A stretch of DNA of 64,000 nt from Aquimarina sp. AU58 (GCF_900312745.1 NZ_OMPD01000014.1:2294001-2358000); one strand, 5' to 3'. Shown: positions 27,701 to 36,123, counted from the stretch's first letter. Made by a program: numbers and translations. Notes: a model not told the origin generated them from the sequence alone.

Positions 27701-29251
27701 TATGGTATTAAAATAGATATGGGTACGACCTCTTGCTCCGTTTTCGACATTGACTCCTGTACCTCTACGTAAACCAAATAATCGATTCCCTACGATATAA
27801 TGACTACCTCCTTGTATTGCAGATTGCATTGCATCACCACTGGTATCCCAGCCTCTGTTGTTAAGAAAGATAATCTTACCATTTGGATCTTGTTCACTAG
27901 CATCATCATCATTTTGAAAAAATAGTTGACCATTACCGCCAGCCGAGGCCCGTTGATCCCAACAACCACAATCAACAACCCATGTTCCCTTATGTGCTTT
28001 TATATCAACACAGTTTTCACCTTCACTATGACCTTTTAATCTCCCTATACGAATTAAGCCATTACGGTTGTGCTGAAGACCCTGATAGGAATCCCCGGCG
28101 TTTCCAGAGAATAAGGCATCGAGAATCATACCATTCTCACATTTCGCAAATCCCGTACCATGCAAATCATTTTCATCAGCAGCATCGCGAAAGCCATTAT
28201 CATGTATTGAGACTGCAAACAAAGCTATATCCCTTGATAACCCTCTTCCGCCATCCATGCGTATCGCCTGTCCGTTTATTGTTCTAAGGCCAAACACTTC
28301 AGAGTGTCGAACAACAATATTGGTTGAGGGAGTATCCTTATGATGGGATACTTTTAAATTTTCAAAACGCACTCCTGAAATTACAAAATATGAACCATTA
28401 AATTCTAGACGTGCAGTACTTCTGGAGGGAGTATTAACAATCGTTGGTTGTATAGCGGCATTGTCTTTTCCTACTATAAAAACAGGCTTGCTTGCTGTTC
28501 CATTAAGGTTGATAATATGGCTACTACCATTGTTACGGGTTGGGTATTTACTTTTTGTTCCTGCCAGTACTATTTTTGCTCCGGCTTGGATATTAGCTCT
28601 GTTTCCAGGTAGGTTACGTCTGGGAGCAGCAGGATACCCTTTTCCTGTACTACAAGGACTACAATCTGGATCGATATACCAATGAATAGGAGATTCGGCA
28701 TTGGGCCACTCTGGTGGATCAGCTGGTGGTTCAATAAATAATCCCCACTGGGTTCTAGGAAACCCAAGAGGCATTTTATAACTACTAGGAGCATTTACAT
28801 GAAATGTAATTTTAGCACTCGAACTTGGTTTGCCTGTTGTTTCTACAGCATGATAACTAATTTCATCAATACCAGTATAACCAGAATTTGGGACATATAT
28901 AAACCCAGTTGATTTTCTTAAACTGGCTGGAGAAGTTATTTCAACTCCATCTTGATAAATTTTTCCATTTGTTGGGAGTGATTCTATTACCCACCTAGAA
29001 AAAGCAGATCTACTAGAACGAGATCCATTGGGGCCATTACGCCAAGGAATTTCTCTAACGTAATTTGTTACGTTTCCACCGTTCATTTGGTGGTAATCAA
29101 AAAGATCACTTAGTGCAGATAAATCAAAATATTGCATTTTATCTTTTACAACATGATAATCAAATGGTATAGCACTAGGATTACTTTGAGCAAATGATAT
29201 GTTGAAGCTAAGCATCATTAATACAATGACACTGCGGAAAATAGGTTTCAT
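24743..29251 (-). CDS. Giant T9SS beta-helix adhesin-like protein with seven Big_9 repeats
   Basis: 1502 aa. Signal peptide (FNISFAQS), a first cadherin-like domain (about 60-155), a right-handed beta-helix of the anchor Q type (about 190-670, ending YDIGAAEFGTPTP), then seven tandem Big_9 repeats of about 100 residues (about 676-1420). Repeats carry acidic DGDTD and PTDDTI motifs that may bind calcium. The C-terminal type A T9SS sorting domain is at about 1425-1502 (PVAVITPNPTSGITHIDFRV). It is probably a surface adhesin or carbohydrate-acting protein. It precedes the 1005-aa paralog by 94 bp on the same strand. Its N terminus and upstream region are duplicated in the gene at 29587-30618. 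Confidence 0.87.
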   Translation of the reverse strand: MKPIFRSVIVLMMLSFNISFAQSNPSAIPFDYHVVKDKMQYFDLSALSDLFDYHQMNGGNVTNYVREIPWRNGPNGSRSSRSAFSRWVIESLPTNGKIYQDGVEITSPASLRKSTGFIYVPNSGYTGIDEISYHAVETTGKPSSSAKITFHVNAPSSYKMPLGFPRTQWGLFIEPPADPPEWPNAESPIHWYIDPDCSPCSTGKGYPAAPRRNLPGNRANIQAGAKIVLAGTKSKYPTRNNGSSHIINLNGTASKPVFIVGKDNAAIQPTIVNTPSRSTARLEFNGSYFVISGVRFENLKVSHHKDTPSTNIVVRHSEVFGLRTINGQAIRMDGGRGLSRDIALFAVSIHDNGFRDAADENDLHGTGFAKCENGMILDALFSGNAGDSYQGLQHNRNGLIRIGRLKGHSEGENCVDIKAHKGTWVVDCGCWDQRASAGGNGQLFFQNDDDASEQDPNGKIIFLNNRGWDTSGDAMQSAIQGGSHYIVGNRLFGLRRGTGVNVENGARGRTHIYFNTISDVRFGIRVIRPNGDFTQVVGNVIDKADVNVKMAKNEVNLFDYNYYTGDPATLRFQCCGNASPQERIGIDAWRRTYGHDTNGEAGVIPDFNLASVEDFSLQPTSELIDILTQDQVDRFMPGINEMLSEMGIAFQDWKGVNRPFNSKYDIGAAEFGTPTPPDSFPIAQNDLITIDPGSGPTNIMVLLDNGNGPDSFGGDGPNTGSIVFGSTSPTGGVAIINDNGTPTDPTDDFITYTPNPGFGGIDTFTYIITDADGDIDEATVVITVDDDKPEAQDDDITIPQDSPATDIFILNDNGNGPDSFGKNGPNSAPIILGAILPANGTVTHNDNGTPTDPTDDYFEYTPNVGFNGPDRFNYIITDSDGDTDTGTVTINVTATIRVLDAIDDTFIVDEDNPGVTLNVLANDDFGSNGPNTGSIIVITTPTNGSAIVDNGGTLNDPTDDQINYIPTPNFNGTDSFTYQITDALGNTDIATVTITVTPVNDLPDAVDDIVTIDEDSGATTINVLANDTFGGDGPDIGPIDFGAIDPKNGTAAINDNATPDDPTDDTVTYTPSPNFNGTDRFSYSITDASGDIDEAIVTIIVTPVNDLPDAVNDSVTIDEDSGTTTINVLVNDSFGGDGPGTVPIALVISPTNGTATVNDNSTPDNPTDDTITYTPSPDFNGTDTFTYQITDADGDTDIATVTITVAPINDLPNAVDDIIFIDENSETTTIDVLINDSFGGDGPGTVPISLVTPATNGTAIVNDNGTPDPTDDTIEYTPLPNFAGLDSFIYQIIDASGDADTATVIINITRVNSNPIAQNDVVIFEMNSGPQMINVLQDNGYGKDDFGDVGPSDEGITLGSTLPLKGVAILNDNNTTTPFDDFVMYTSFPEAFGDDIFDYTITNAMGEIDKAVVYVNITKETSFPVAVITPNPTSGITHIDFRVERSGTYRVYDSKGAKIYNLRTFTNQQLIEIDLSALANGTYYINLRLDSGAAPTFKVVKE
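24990..27222 (-). repeat. Seven tandem Big_9 coding repeats (about 310 bp each)
   Basis: Each unit encodes about 100 residues with NDLPDAVDD-type starts and ITYTP / DTFTYQITDADGD-type ends. Repeats 4-6 are the most alike, suggesting recent expansion by unequal recombination. Confidence 0.85.
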
Positions 29252-29328
29252 TTATATTCTTAGTTTACATTAATACAATTCTATTCTATAAAAATCCAGG
29301 GGGAAACTTTAGTTTTTTAAAATATCTT
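29252..29328 (-). repeat. Duplicated 5' region, copy 1
   Basis: About 75 bp (TTTACATTAATACAATTCTA, then AAATCCAGGGGGAAACTTTA) almost identical to 30619-30693, directly upstream of each start codon. Confidence 0.85.
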
Positions 29329-29439
29329 AATTATATATATGTAAAGTATCTATTGACTTTGTGCTTTTCTTATATATATTATTATTTAAGTTTATACATT
29401 ATTGGTTAATAAAAGGATAACAAATTTAGTTACAACCTA

Positions 29440-29525
29440 ATTATATATATATTGCCAAATAGGTAGAATAAATGTATTTTAACCAATGAATTAAGTGTTT
29501 TTTTTGATTTTTACAGAGGATTAGC
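29440..29525 (-). promoter_or_regulatory. Recurring upstream element, copy i
   Basis: Minus strand: A-run, CACTTAATTCATTGGTTAAAA, then GGCAATATATATATAATTA. About 190-275 bp upstream of the 1502-aa protein; pairs best with copy j. Confidence 0.5.
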
Positions 29526-29586
29526 TTAGCAGGCAAATACACTCGGTATGTTATTACGCGGTTTAGTTTAATTTTTTATAAAGATA

Positions 29587-30618
29587 TTATCGTATTAATG
29601 AAAAGTTACCAGCAAACACTCTATTACGCATATTTGGATCTCTGGGTTCATTAAACTCTACTTTAAACCAGTAATCAGAAGAAGGCATGTTTTTTCCATT
29701 ATAAGTACCATCCCAACCAGGGCCACCAGCTCTTAATTGAATTAATAATTTACCATACCTGTCAAATATATAGATTAAAGCAGAGGGTTGATTCTCGATA
29801 TTAATAAGACTCCAGGTATCATGAAAACCGTCTCCATTTGGCGTAAAATATTTTGGATATCCTAAAATCATAATAAGATTAGATATAATTTCACTATCTG
29901 GACAATCTGTATATCTTGCTGTAATGTAATAATCCCCAGGAGGAATATCTGAAAAAACTGGCGAAGATTGAAAAGGCTTATATTCTTCTAGTATTTGATT
30001 ATTTAAAACCCTGTTTAGCCTATATTCAATAGTATCGAGCCCTATAGCTTCAATAGTTGTAGAAGCAACTATTTCTGAACTAATGGTGTATCTACCCGAA
30101 AAAGATTCTTCCTCAATACCATATCCGACAGAGATAATAGCATTAGAAACATCATACACTACTAAGTCATAAGGAGACCCCGAAACTTCTGCACCTGTAT
30201 TATCATATCCTCTTAACTGATAAATTCCTTCTGAATTAGCATCTAAAAGAGGAAATATATTTTGAAGATCAGGAATGTCTATAAAATTAGTTGTACCAAT
30301 ATCTGCTCTTGCCCATGTATAAGTAATAGCTTCTGGAAAACTTCCTTCTATGGTAACAGGAAATTCACCGCAGGTAGTAACATAAGATTCAGTAGAAAGT
30401 AGGGTATTGGTTAATATTTCTGAATCATCATCCCAGAGAGCAGGTTTAGGAAAATTGCTTGAAGTTTTATGATGTATTTGACCATAATCAAAAATAGTAT
30501 TTACTGTAGGTAAATCAAGATATGGTATTTTATTTGATGCTGTGTTATTCTCAAAAAGAAATAACATAGTAAGATGTAGTGTCATTAATATGATACCACT
30601 TCGAAAAATAAATTTCAT
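29587..30618 (-). CDS. T9SS type B (CHU_C) sorting-domain protein
   Basis: 343 aa. The hydrophobic N terminus (MKFIFRSGIILMTLHLTMLF) and following region (LDLPTVNTIFDYGQIH) resemble the start of the 1502-aa neighbour, indicating a duplicated N terminus. The middle (about 80-250) contains an Ig-like bacterial domain (CGEFPVTIEGSF, YTWARADIG). The C terminus (about 255-343) is a gliding-motility-associated CHU_C domain: YFTPNGDGFHDTWSL, IYIFDRYGKLL, GWDGTYNGKNMPSSDYWFKVE. Such proteins are secreted by T9SS and attached to the surface or released. It is the first gene of the four-gene minus-strand surface locus. Confidence 0.85.
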   Translation of the reverse strand: MKFIFRSGIILMTLHLTMLFLFENNTASNKIPYLDLPTVNTIFDYGQIHHKTSSNFPKPALWDDDSEILTNTLLSTESYVTTCGEFPVTIEGSFPEAITYTWARADIGTTNFIDIPDLQNIFPLLDANSEGIYQLRGYDNTGAEVSGSPYDLVVYDVSNAIISVGYGIEEESFSGRYTISSEIVASTTIEAIGLDTIEYRLNRVLNNQILEEYKPFQSSPVFSDIPPGDYYITARYTDCPDSEIISNLIMILGYPKYFTPNGDGFHDTWSLINIENQPSALIYIFDRYGKLLIQLRAGGPGWDGTYNGKNMPSSDYWFKVEFNEPRDPNMRNRVFAGNFSLIR

Positions 30619-30693
30619 TATATTTTAGTTTACATTAATACAATTCTATTCTATAAAAATCCAGGGGGAAACTTTAATTTTTTAAAATACTTT
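30619..30693 (-). repeat. Duplicated 5' region, copy 2
   Basis: Partner of 29252-29328. Both copies probably form similar mRNA leaders. Confidence 0.85.
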
Positions 30694-30799
30694 ATTGTAC
30701 CTCCGTAAGGCGCATGATTGTTTGTGTTTTCTTATGTTATACACTATTGTTTAAGTTTGAGTGATACTGGTTAAAAAGAATTTTAAATGTAATCACATT

Positions 30800-30890
30800 C
30801 TGAGTATAGTCATATTGCTATATGTTCGTAAAATCGATGTTTTATCCGGTGAATTAAATGTTTTTTTTGATTTTTGCAATGAAATCAGGT
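30800..30890 (-). promoter_or_regulatory. Recurring upstream element, copy j
   Basis: Minus strand: A-run, CATTTAATTCACCGGATAAAA, then TATAGCAATATGACTATA. About 180-270 bp upstream of the CHU_C protein. Nothing else is recognised in 30694-31088. Confidence 0.5.
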
Positions 30891-31088
30891 TTCTCTTAAA
30901 GTACGCTCATTCTTAGTAAAAGAGTTTGATAAAGAAAAAAGATGTAGTTTTTTAATACAGTTTTATGCTATTCTTGTTTTAAAGTAGTTTTGCTAATAAG
31001 AATAGGATGGTTTTTAAAGAATTTCTCTTTAGGGGATTCACTAAAAAGAATATAAACGATAAACATATTTAGAAAGAGTTGTAAAACA

Positions 31089-31120
31089 AAAAAGCCATAC
31101 TAATAAAAGTATGGCTTTTT
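31089..31120 (-). terminator. Terminator of the tRNA operon
   Basis: Arms AAAAAGCCATACT and AGTATGGCTTTTT directly downstream (minus strand) of tRNA-Arg. Confidence 0.85.
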
Positions 31121-31121
31121 G

Positions 31122-31195
31122 TGAGCCCGATAGGATTCGAACCTATGACCGCCTCCTTAGAAGGGAGGTGCTCTATCCAGCTGAGCTACGAGCCC
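31122..31195 (-). tRNA. tRNA-Arg (anticodon TCT)
   Basis: 74-nt cloverleaf on the minus strand: acceptor GGGCTCG/CGGGCTC (two G-T pairs), D-arm GCTC/GAGC, anticodon stem CCTCC/GGAGG with loop CTTCTAA, T-arm with TTCGAAT. Confidence 0.95.
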
Positions 31196-31209
31196 GTAAC
31201 TCTAAAAAG

Positions 31210-31284
31210 TCGGGGTGGCAGGATTCGAACCTGCGACCTCCGCGTCCCAAACGCGGCGCGATAACCGGGCTACGCTACACCCCG
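31210..31284 (-). tRNA. tRNA-Pro (anticodon TGG)
   Basis: 75 nt on the minus strand: acceptor CGGGGTG/CACCCCG, anticodon stem CCGCG/CGCGG with loop TTTGGGA, T-arm GCAGG/CCTGC with TTCGAAT. Located 14 bp from tRNA-Arg. Confidence 0.95.
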
Positions 31285-31301
31285 AATCATAAAAAATAAA
31301 G

Positions 31302-31385
31302 CGGAGAGACTGGGATTCGAACCCAGGCAACACTTGCGCGTTGACAGATTAGCAATCTGCTCCATTACCACTCTGGCACCTCTCC
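31302..31385 (-). tRNA. tRNA-Ser (anticodon GCT)
   Basis: 84 nt on the minus strand with a long variable arm: acceptor GGAGAGG/TCTCTCC, anticodon stem GCAGA/TCTGT with loop TTGCTAA, T-arm CTGGG/CCCAG. First of the three-tRNA cluster. Confidence 0.95.
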
Positions 31386-31657
31386 TATACATTTTTTGTT
31401 ATGAACGTCGCATTTAATATTTCAAATGCGGATGCAAATGTAGGTTTTATGAGTCTATGATGCAACATTTTTTTACCATTATTTTTTATTTAACTCAACC
31501 TTCTTTTTAAAAACTTGAAAATCAGTTTTTTCTTTAAACATAAATTGGCCTGAATTTTGACCAATATGCTACAGAATCCTTAAATACTTCTTTTATATAT
31601 TTGTATACTATTGACCTATTATAGTATGTTATGAAGATTTATAAAAACAATAAAAAA

Positions 31658-33256
31658 ATGAATAGTAGATACCTTTTAGTTTTTGCCTTACTTATCTCTG
31701 GCTATACATTTGCACAAAAACCTATCTTGCTTGAAGATTTTTCTTTTAAAATAGGAGAAAAATATAAACGAATACGAAATATAAACACGTATCAGGTAGC
31801 TTCAGGAAATCGACTTGTTTCTATTAAGAAAGGCCGCAATTCTATGACTATACAGCGGTATTCTCTAGATGACCTTAAAGAAGATGTAAAGAAACGGCAA
31901 GTTGTAGATGATAAAGGAAATTTTGAAACTGTCATGAAACTAGGAGGAAAAGCAGTGGTGTTTTATTCTATAAATGATAAAGCATACGCACAAAAAGTGT
32001 CTCTTACAGGTATAGTGGTAGAAAAACCTATTCAGCTGGTTAATGATAGAGAAAATGTGAATAGAGATTTTGGTTTTAAGAGTACCTACGGATTTGATGC
32101 AGGAGGAAGAATTAACAAATTTGTATTTAAAAAGTCTGCAGATCAAAAAAAGCTATTGATTTTATATCGCATAGAGACAAGTTCGGGAAAAGGAGATAAA
32201 ATCGGAATAGCAGTGTATAAGGATGATCTAAGCCTTCTGTGGAAAAGAAAAGTAACGTTACCATATTCGTCTGAAAGAATTCAGAATGAAGATTTTGCGA
32301 TTGGTAATGACGGTCATTTTTATATGACAGCCTCTATTTTTAATTCAGAATCAAAGGACAAAAATAAATTAGAAAATACATACCACACTGAAGTTTTTAA
32401 AATTACCGAAGAAAGCGGCAGTGAAATTATAAAAAGTAAGATCGATATCTCTGGCAGATCAATTACCGATGCTGTTATTGAAGTTGATGGAGCAGGAAAA
32501 GTAAAAGTATCTGGTTTTTATGCGAATTCAAACAATAAAGAAGAGGTCTCAGGAGTCTTTTCTGCTACCTTGTCTGATAGTGGTATAGTAAGCTCTACAA
32601 TAAAAAGTGATATTCCTTTAGAAACATTACAAAGTCTTGCTTTAAAAAGAGAAGAACGGGTTAATGAAGGAACACAAAAAGAAAACGATCTAAAAGACCT
32701 AGAAAGACTTAAAATAAATGATATCATATTTAATAGTGATGGTAGTACGACTTTTCTGGCAGAACAACGTTTTGTAGAATCATTTACTACCTCTAGCTCT
32801 TCGGGATCCAGAACAACATATAAGTATTATTACAGAGATATTTTTGTTTTAAAGTTAGGATCAGATAATACAATGATATGGATGCATAAACTTCCAAAGT
32901 ATCAGATGGGAACAAAAAGTAAACGCAGTATGTCTTATCTGAATTTTGAAAATGGTGGTAAATTATATTTGTTTTATATAGATGACTTTACTAATCTTAA
33001 ACGATCATTTGACGAGACTCCTACACGATATTTTGATGGTAAAAAGGAGTTTATATACCTTACATCCTATGTTATCGATAATGCTACAGGAGAGGTTACT
33101 AAAGAAGCAATTCTTACCGGAAGTGACATCAGGAATGCACGTTTAGATGTTTTAGAACTTACTAAAGCTGCAATGTTACCTAATAAAAGTATGATTATGG
33201 AAGCTTATGATGGTAAAAAGAATAACCTGTTGCTTAAAATATCATTAGCCAAATAA
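31658..33256 (+). CDS. Secreted protein of unknown function
   Basis: 532 aa from the ATG at 31658 (the ORF also has an ATG at 31631, but only the later start gives a normal signal peptide, MNSRYLLVFALLISGYTFAQ). The mature protein is beta-rich with many charged residues and no family I recognise; the repeated strands separated by short turns could form a propeller. There is no T9SS sorting domain and no lipobox, so it is probably periplasmic. The gene ends 30 bp before a small TPR-like protein with which it is likely co-transcribed. Confidence 0.7.
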   Translation: MNSRYLLVFALLISGYTFAQKPILLEDFSFKIGEKYKRIRNINTYQVASGNRLVSIKKGRNSMTIQRYSLDDLKEDVKKRQVVDDKGNFETVMKLGGKAVVFYSINDKAYAQKVSLTGIVVEKPIQLVNDRENVNRDFGFKSTYGFDAGGRINKFVFKKSADQKKLLILYRIETSSGKGDKIGIAVYKDDLSLLWKRKVTLPYSSERIQNEDFAIGNDGHFYMTASIFNSESKDKNKLENTYHTEVFKITEESGSEIIKSKIDISGRSITDAVIEVDGAGKVKVSGFYANSNNKEEVSGVFSATLSDSGIVSSTIKSDIPLETLQSLALKREERVNEGTQKENDLKDLERLKINDIIFNSDGSTTFLAEQRFVESFTTSSSSGSRTTYKYYYRDIFVLKLGSDNTMIWMHKLPKYQMGTKSKRSMSYLNFENGGKLYLFYIDDFTNLKRSFDETPTRYFDGKKEFIYLTSYVIDNATGEVTKEAILTGSDIRNARLDVLELTKAAMLPNKSMIMEAYDGKKNNLLLKISLAK

Positions 33257-33286
33257 TAAATCGGCTTTTTTTACGATAGAAAAGTA

Positions 33287-33757
33287 ATGAAGGTTTTATT
33301 AACCATATTAACTTTTTTTTTCTTCGTAGGTGATACTGTTCGTATTGAAGATATACGAGATGCGTATAAGACGTGTAATGAATCTAAAGAAAAAGCAGAA
33401 CAATTCTATGAACTTACACAAAATGGGTTGCAAAATAAAGGGGCAATTTATCAGGCATATCATGGTGCAGCACTCGCATTAAAAGCTTCATTTTCCTGGA
33501 ACCCATTTAGTAAAATATCGTATTTCAACAAAGCAAAGAAGATGATAGATGAAGCCATATTGTCTGAACCAGATAATATAGAGTTGAGGATGATCAGACT
33601 AAGCATTCAAACCAATACTCCTAAAATTGCGGATTATTATAAAAATTTAGAAGAAGATAAAGATTATATATTTGATAATATCGATAAGGTTGAAGATAAA
33701 GAGCTAAAGCTATATATAGAAAATTTTATAGCACAGTCTGCTATTTTTTCTGATTAA
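33287..33757 (+). CDS. Small secreted TPR-like protein
   Basis: 156 aa. The N-terminal hydrophobic stretch (VLLTILTFFFFVGDTV) looks like a signal peptide. The rest is all-helical with a TPR-like pair (FNKAKKMIDEAILSEPDNIELRMIRLSIQ). Small proteins of this type are widespread in flavobacteria without assigned function. Its place right after the 532-aa secreted protein suggests the two work together in the periplasm (inference). Confidence 0.65.
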   Translation: MKVLLTILTFFFFVGDTVRIEDIRDAYKTCNESKEKAEQFYELTQNGLQNKGAIYQAYHGAALALKASFSWNPFSKISYFNKAKKMIDEAILSEPDNIELRMIRLSIQTNTPKIADYYKNLEEDKDYIFDNIDKVEDKELKLYIENFIAQSAIFSD

Positions 33758-33778
33758 GTAATTAAATGCCCCATTGTT

Positions 33779-34966
33779 TTAAGAACTAAGTTTTTTACAA
33801 TGAATTACTACTTTTTTGTTGTCATAACCCGTTGTGAAAAAGAGATAATCATCGCCTCCTTCTTTGATTTTAAACTTTTTTCTTAGAGTAGCGACTGATT
33901 CCTGAAAGTTACGTATTGTAATATTTGCTTTGGTGATCCCTATTTTAGACAATATCTTTTTTTGATAAGGATATACTGCTATGATTTCAAACCTTCTTCC
34001 GGGGAAATCAATTTTATGATCAGAAGTATATAAATGCGAATTAATATGAAGTTTTGTTACCTTAAAAGCAATAGCAATACGTTGAAAACTTCCACTTTTT
34101 AGGATTGCGGCATTGGGTTCATAAAGGTAGGTCATAGGTAATCCCGTATTTGCAGATTGCCTGGCTTCATCTTTTAGGAAAAAAGAAAACTCCTGATGTA
34201 CCGTTTTTTGAATGTTGGCAGTCACAATTTTGATATCTTCGGTATAGGTTTTATCAAGAATCCATATCAATTCTTTAACTTCATTTTCTACAGCTACAAC
34301 ATGAATTTCTTTTATGTTTTGCAATGTTTTGCTCCCCATTTGAATATCTAGTAAAGGAGAAGTTTTGATTAAGATATTGTTACTTTTCCTAAAAAGTAAA
34401 TCTAAATTAGAAGGAACATCGGGTAAACAGTCTTCTAGAAAGAATACTTTTCCTTTGCTATCATGTCTTCTAGAGGGATCGATGTAAATCCAATCCAGAG
34501 TATTGTGATCTTTCAAAATGTCTAACCCATCTCCGATAATAGTTTGGATATTTTTCTGCCCGAGTATTTCAAAATTATGTGAAGCAATTTCGCTTAATGA
34601 TGCGTTTAATTCACAATGAATTACTGTTGAGATATGTTTTGCAAAAAAATAATCATCAATTCCGAAGCCACCGGTTAGATCGATTAAAGATGCTCCCGAA
34701 ACAAGCTTACTTTTATACAAAGCTGTTACTTCAGAAGAAGTCTGCTCTAGATTAAGCGTTGGCGGGTAATAGATTTTGTTTTTAGCATACCAGGTGGGTA
34801 ACTTTCTTTTTGCTTTACGTTTTCCCTGGATTTGTTGCGCTAACTCTTTGCTAGAGATCCCTTCAAAAGGGCTTCCACTTAAAATCAGGGTACTTATTTC
34901 GAGCGTACTCTCAGATTTTTCAGTAATAAACTCCTGGACCTTTTTATGTAGTAGTAAAGAATTCAA
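33779..34966 (-). CDS. Class I SAM-dependent methyltransferase with THUMP-like domain
   Basis: 395 aa. The Rossmann methyltransferase core is at about 90-250: SAM-binding motif LIDLTGGFGIDDYFF, acidic loop IHCELNASL, and the catalytic-type motif YIDPSRRHDSKGKVFFLEDC. The C-terminal THUMP-like part (about 310-395) supports an RNA substrate. The stop codon is adjacent to the start of nothing else downstream; upstream, its start at 34966 abuts the stop of the AI-2E permease (34967), indicating one transcript. The RNA target cannot be deduced here. Confidence 0.82.
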   Translation of the reverse strand: MNSLLLHKKVQEFITEKSESTLEISTLILSGSPFEGISSKELAQQIQGKRKAKRKLPTWYAKNKIYYPPTLNLEQTSSEVTALYKSKLVSGASLIDLTGGFGIDDYFFAKHISTVIHCELNASLSEIASHNFEILGQKNIQTIIGDGLDILKDHNTLDWIYIDPSRRHDSKGKVFFLEDCLPDVPSNLDLLFRKSNNILIKTSPLLDIQMGSKTLQNIKEIHVVAVENEVKELIWILDKTYTEDIKIVTANIQKTVHQEFSFFLKDEARQSANTGLPMTYLYEPNAAILKSGSFQRIAIAFKVTKLHINSHLYTSDHKIDFPGRRFEIIAVYPYQKKILSKIGITKANITIRNFQESVATLRKKFKIKEGGDDYLFFTTGYDNKKVVIHCKKLSS

Positions 34967-36055
34967 TTAGAGATCTTTGGTAAGTGTTTTTACAATTTTA
35001 TATTCCGAAAGAAATTCTTTAGCAATTACTTTAATCGCTGTATAAAAAGGTACCGCAACGATAAGCCCACCGATCCCAAAAAGTAATCCAAAAATAAGAA
35101 TAGCCAAAAAGATCTCTAAAGGATGGGATTTTACACTGTTTCCAAAAATCAAGGGCTGATTTAAGAAATTATCAATCAATTGAATGATCAGATAACCAAT
35201 CAGAATATAAGTTATTTTGGGCAAAATCACAGTCTGAAAATCAAATCCTAAGTTACTGGTGATCGCTAGTATAATCACAAATACTCCACCAAATAATGGG
35301 CCCACGTATGGAATTAGGTTACAAATTGCTGCAATTAAAGCGACTGCAATGGCATTATGAACCCCAAATATCAATAAGAGTATTGTGTATAAGATAAAGA
35401 GAATAATTACCTGTAATAGCAGCCCAACAAAGTAGCGTGAGAGTAAATCTTTAATTTTGGTAAAGGCTCTCATAAATCTGTTCTCATCTTCTTTTTTTGC
35501 AAGCACTAATAAGCTATTTTCGAGAAGGAGACTGTCTTTCAATAAAAAGAAAGAAATAAATAAAACCGAGAATAACCCAATTAAAACCGCTCCGAAACCA
35601 CTTAAAAATGAGTTTATAGCATTGGGGATAACTTTTAAATCAAAAAACTGCATTAGATCGGTTTGTTTGATCAGTTCTACAAAATTTAGTTTTTCTATTT
35701 TAAAATAAGCACTAACCTCCTGATTAAACCTATTGATATCATCACCTAATTTATTGATATCAATTTCACCAATTAATTGTCCTTGTTCACTAATAATAGG
35801 AACAAATAACATGAAAATACTAAGAAATAACCCAATAACAATTAGTAGTGTGGTGATCACTGCCAACGAATTTTTAAATTTCAGTTTCTTTTTAAGAAAT
35901 AGGACCAAAGGTCTACCCATTAGAGAAATTATAGAAGCAAAGGCAATGTATATAAGAACAGACTGTATTTTATATAGAAACCAGAGTAATCCCAGAACGC
36001 CGATAATAATAGCTACTGCTCTTAAGATTCCGTATGCAATTGTTTTTGAATTCAT
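34967..36055 (-). CDS. AI-2E family transporter (PerM-like permease)
   Basis: 362 aa with about eight membrane helices in the 3+5 layout of the AI-2E/PerM family: three N-terminal helices (LLWFLYKIQSVLIYIAFASI), a cytoplasmic or soluble stretch (about 95-145) and a C-terminal set with IAAICNLIPYVGPLFGG and FGLLFGIGGLIVAVPFYTAIKVI, both family signatures. The name reflects one studied member; transport of AI-2 is not implied for this one. It is the first gene of a two-gene unit with the methyltransferase. Confidence 0.88.
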   Translation of the reverse strand: MNSKTIAYGILRAVAIIIGVLGLLWFLYKIQSVLIYIAFASIISLMGRPLVLFLKKKLKFKNSLAVITTLLIVIGLFLSIFMLFVPIISEQGQLIGEIDINKLGDDINRFNQEVSAYFKIEKLNFVELIKQTDLMQFFDLKVIPNAINSFLSGFGAVLIGLFSVLFISFFLLKDSLLLENSLLVLAKKEDENRFMRAFTKIKDLLSRYFVGLLLQVIILFILYTILLLIFGVHNAIAVALIAAICNLIPYVGPLFGGVFVIILAITSNLGFDFQTVILPKITYILIGYLIIQLIDNFLNQPLIFGNSVKSHPLEIFLAILIFGLLFGIGGLIVAVPFYTAIKVIAKEFLSEYKIVKTLTKDL

Positions 36056-36075
36056 ATTTTAAAATTTCGAAGATT

Positions 36076-36083
36076 CAAAGTTA
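36076..36083 (-). promoter_or_regulatory. Flavobacterial -7 promoter box (TAACTTTG)
   Basis: TAACTTTG on the minus strand matches the Bacteroidota -7 consensus TAnnTTTG, about 20 bp upstream of the permease start. No good -33 TTG is seen at the usual distance. Confidence 0.45.
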
Positions 36084-36123
36084 CAAAGTTTTGATTTGTC
36101 CTTTATTGCTATCCTTTGGAGTA

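Noticed and set aside
31111..31299. 62-aa plus-strand ORF across the tRNA genes
   Set aside because: It is the antisense of tRNA-Arg and tRNA-Pro, a well-known source of spurious proteins containing the phrase DRIRTYDRLL.
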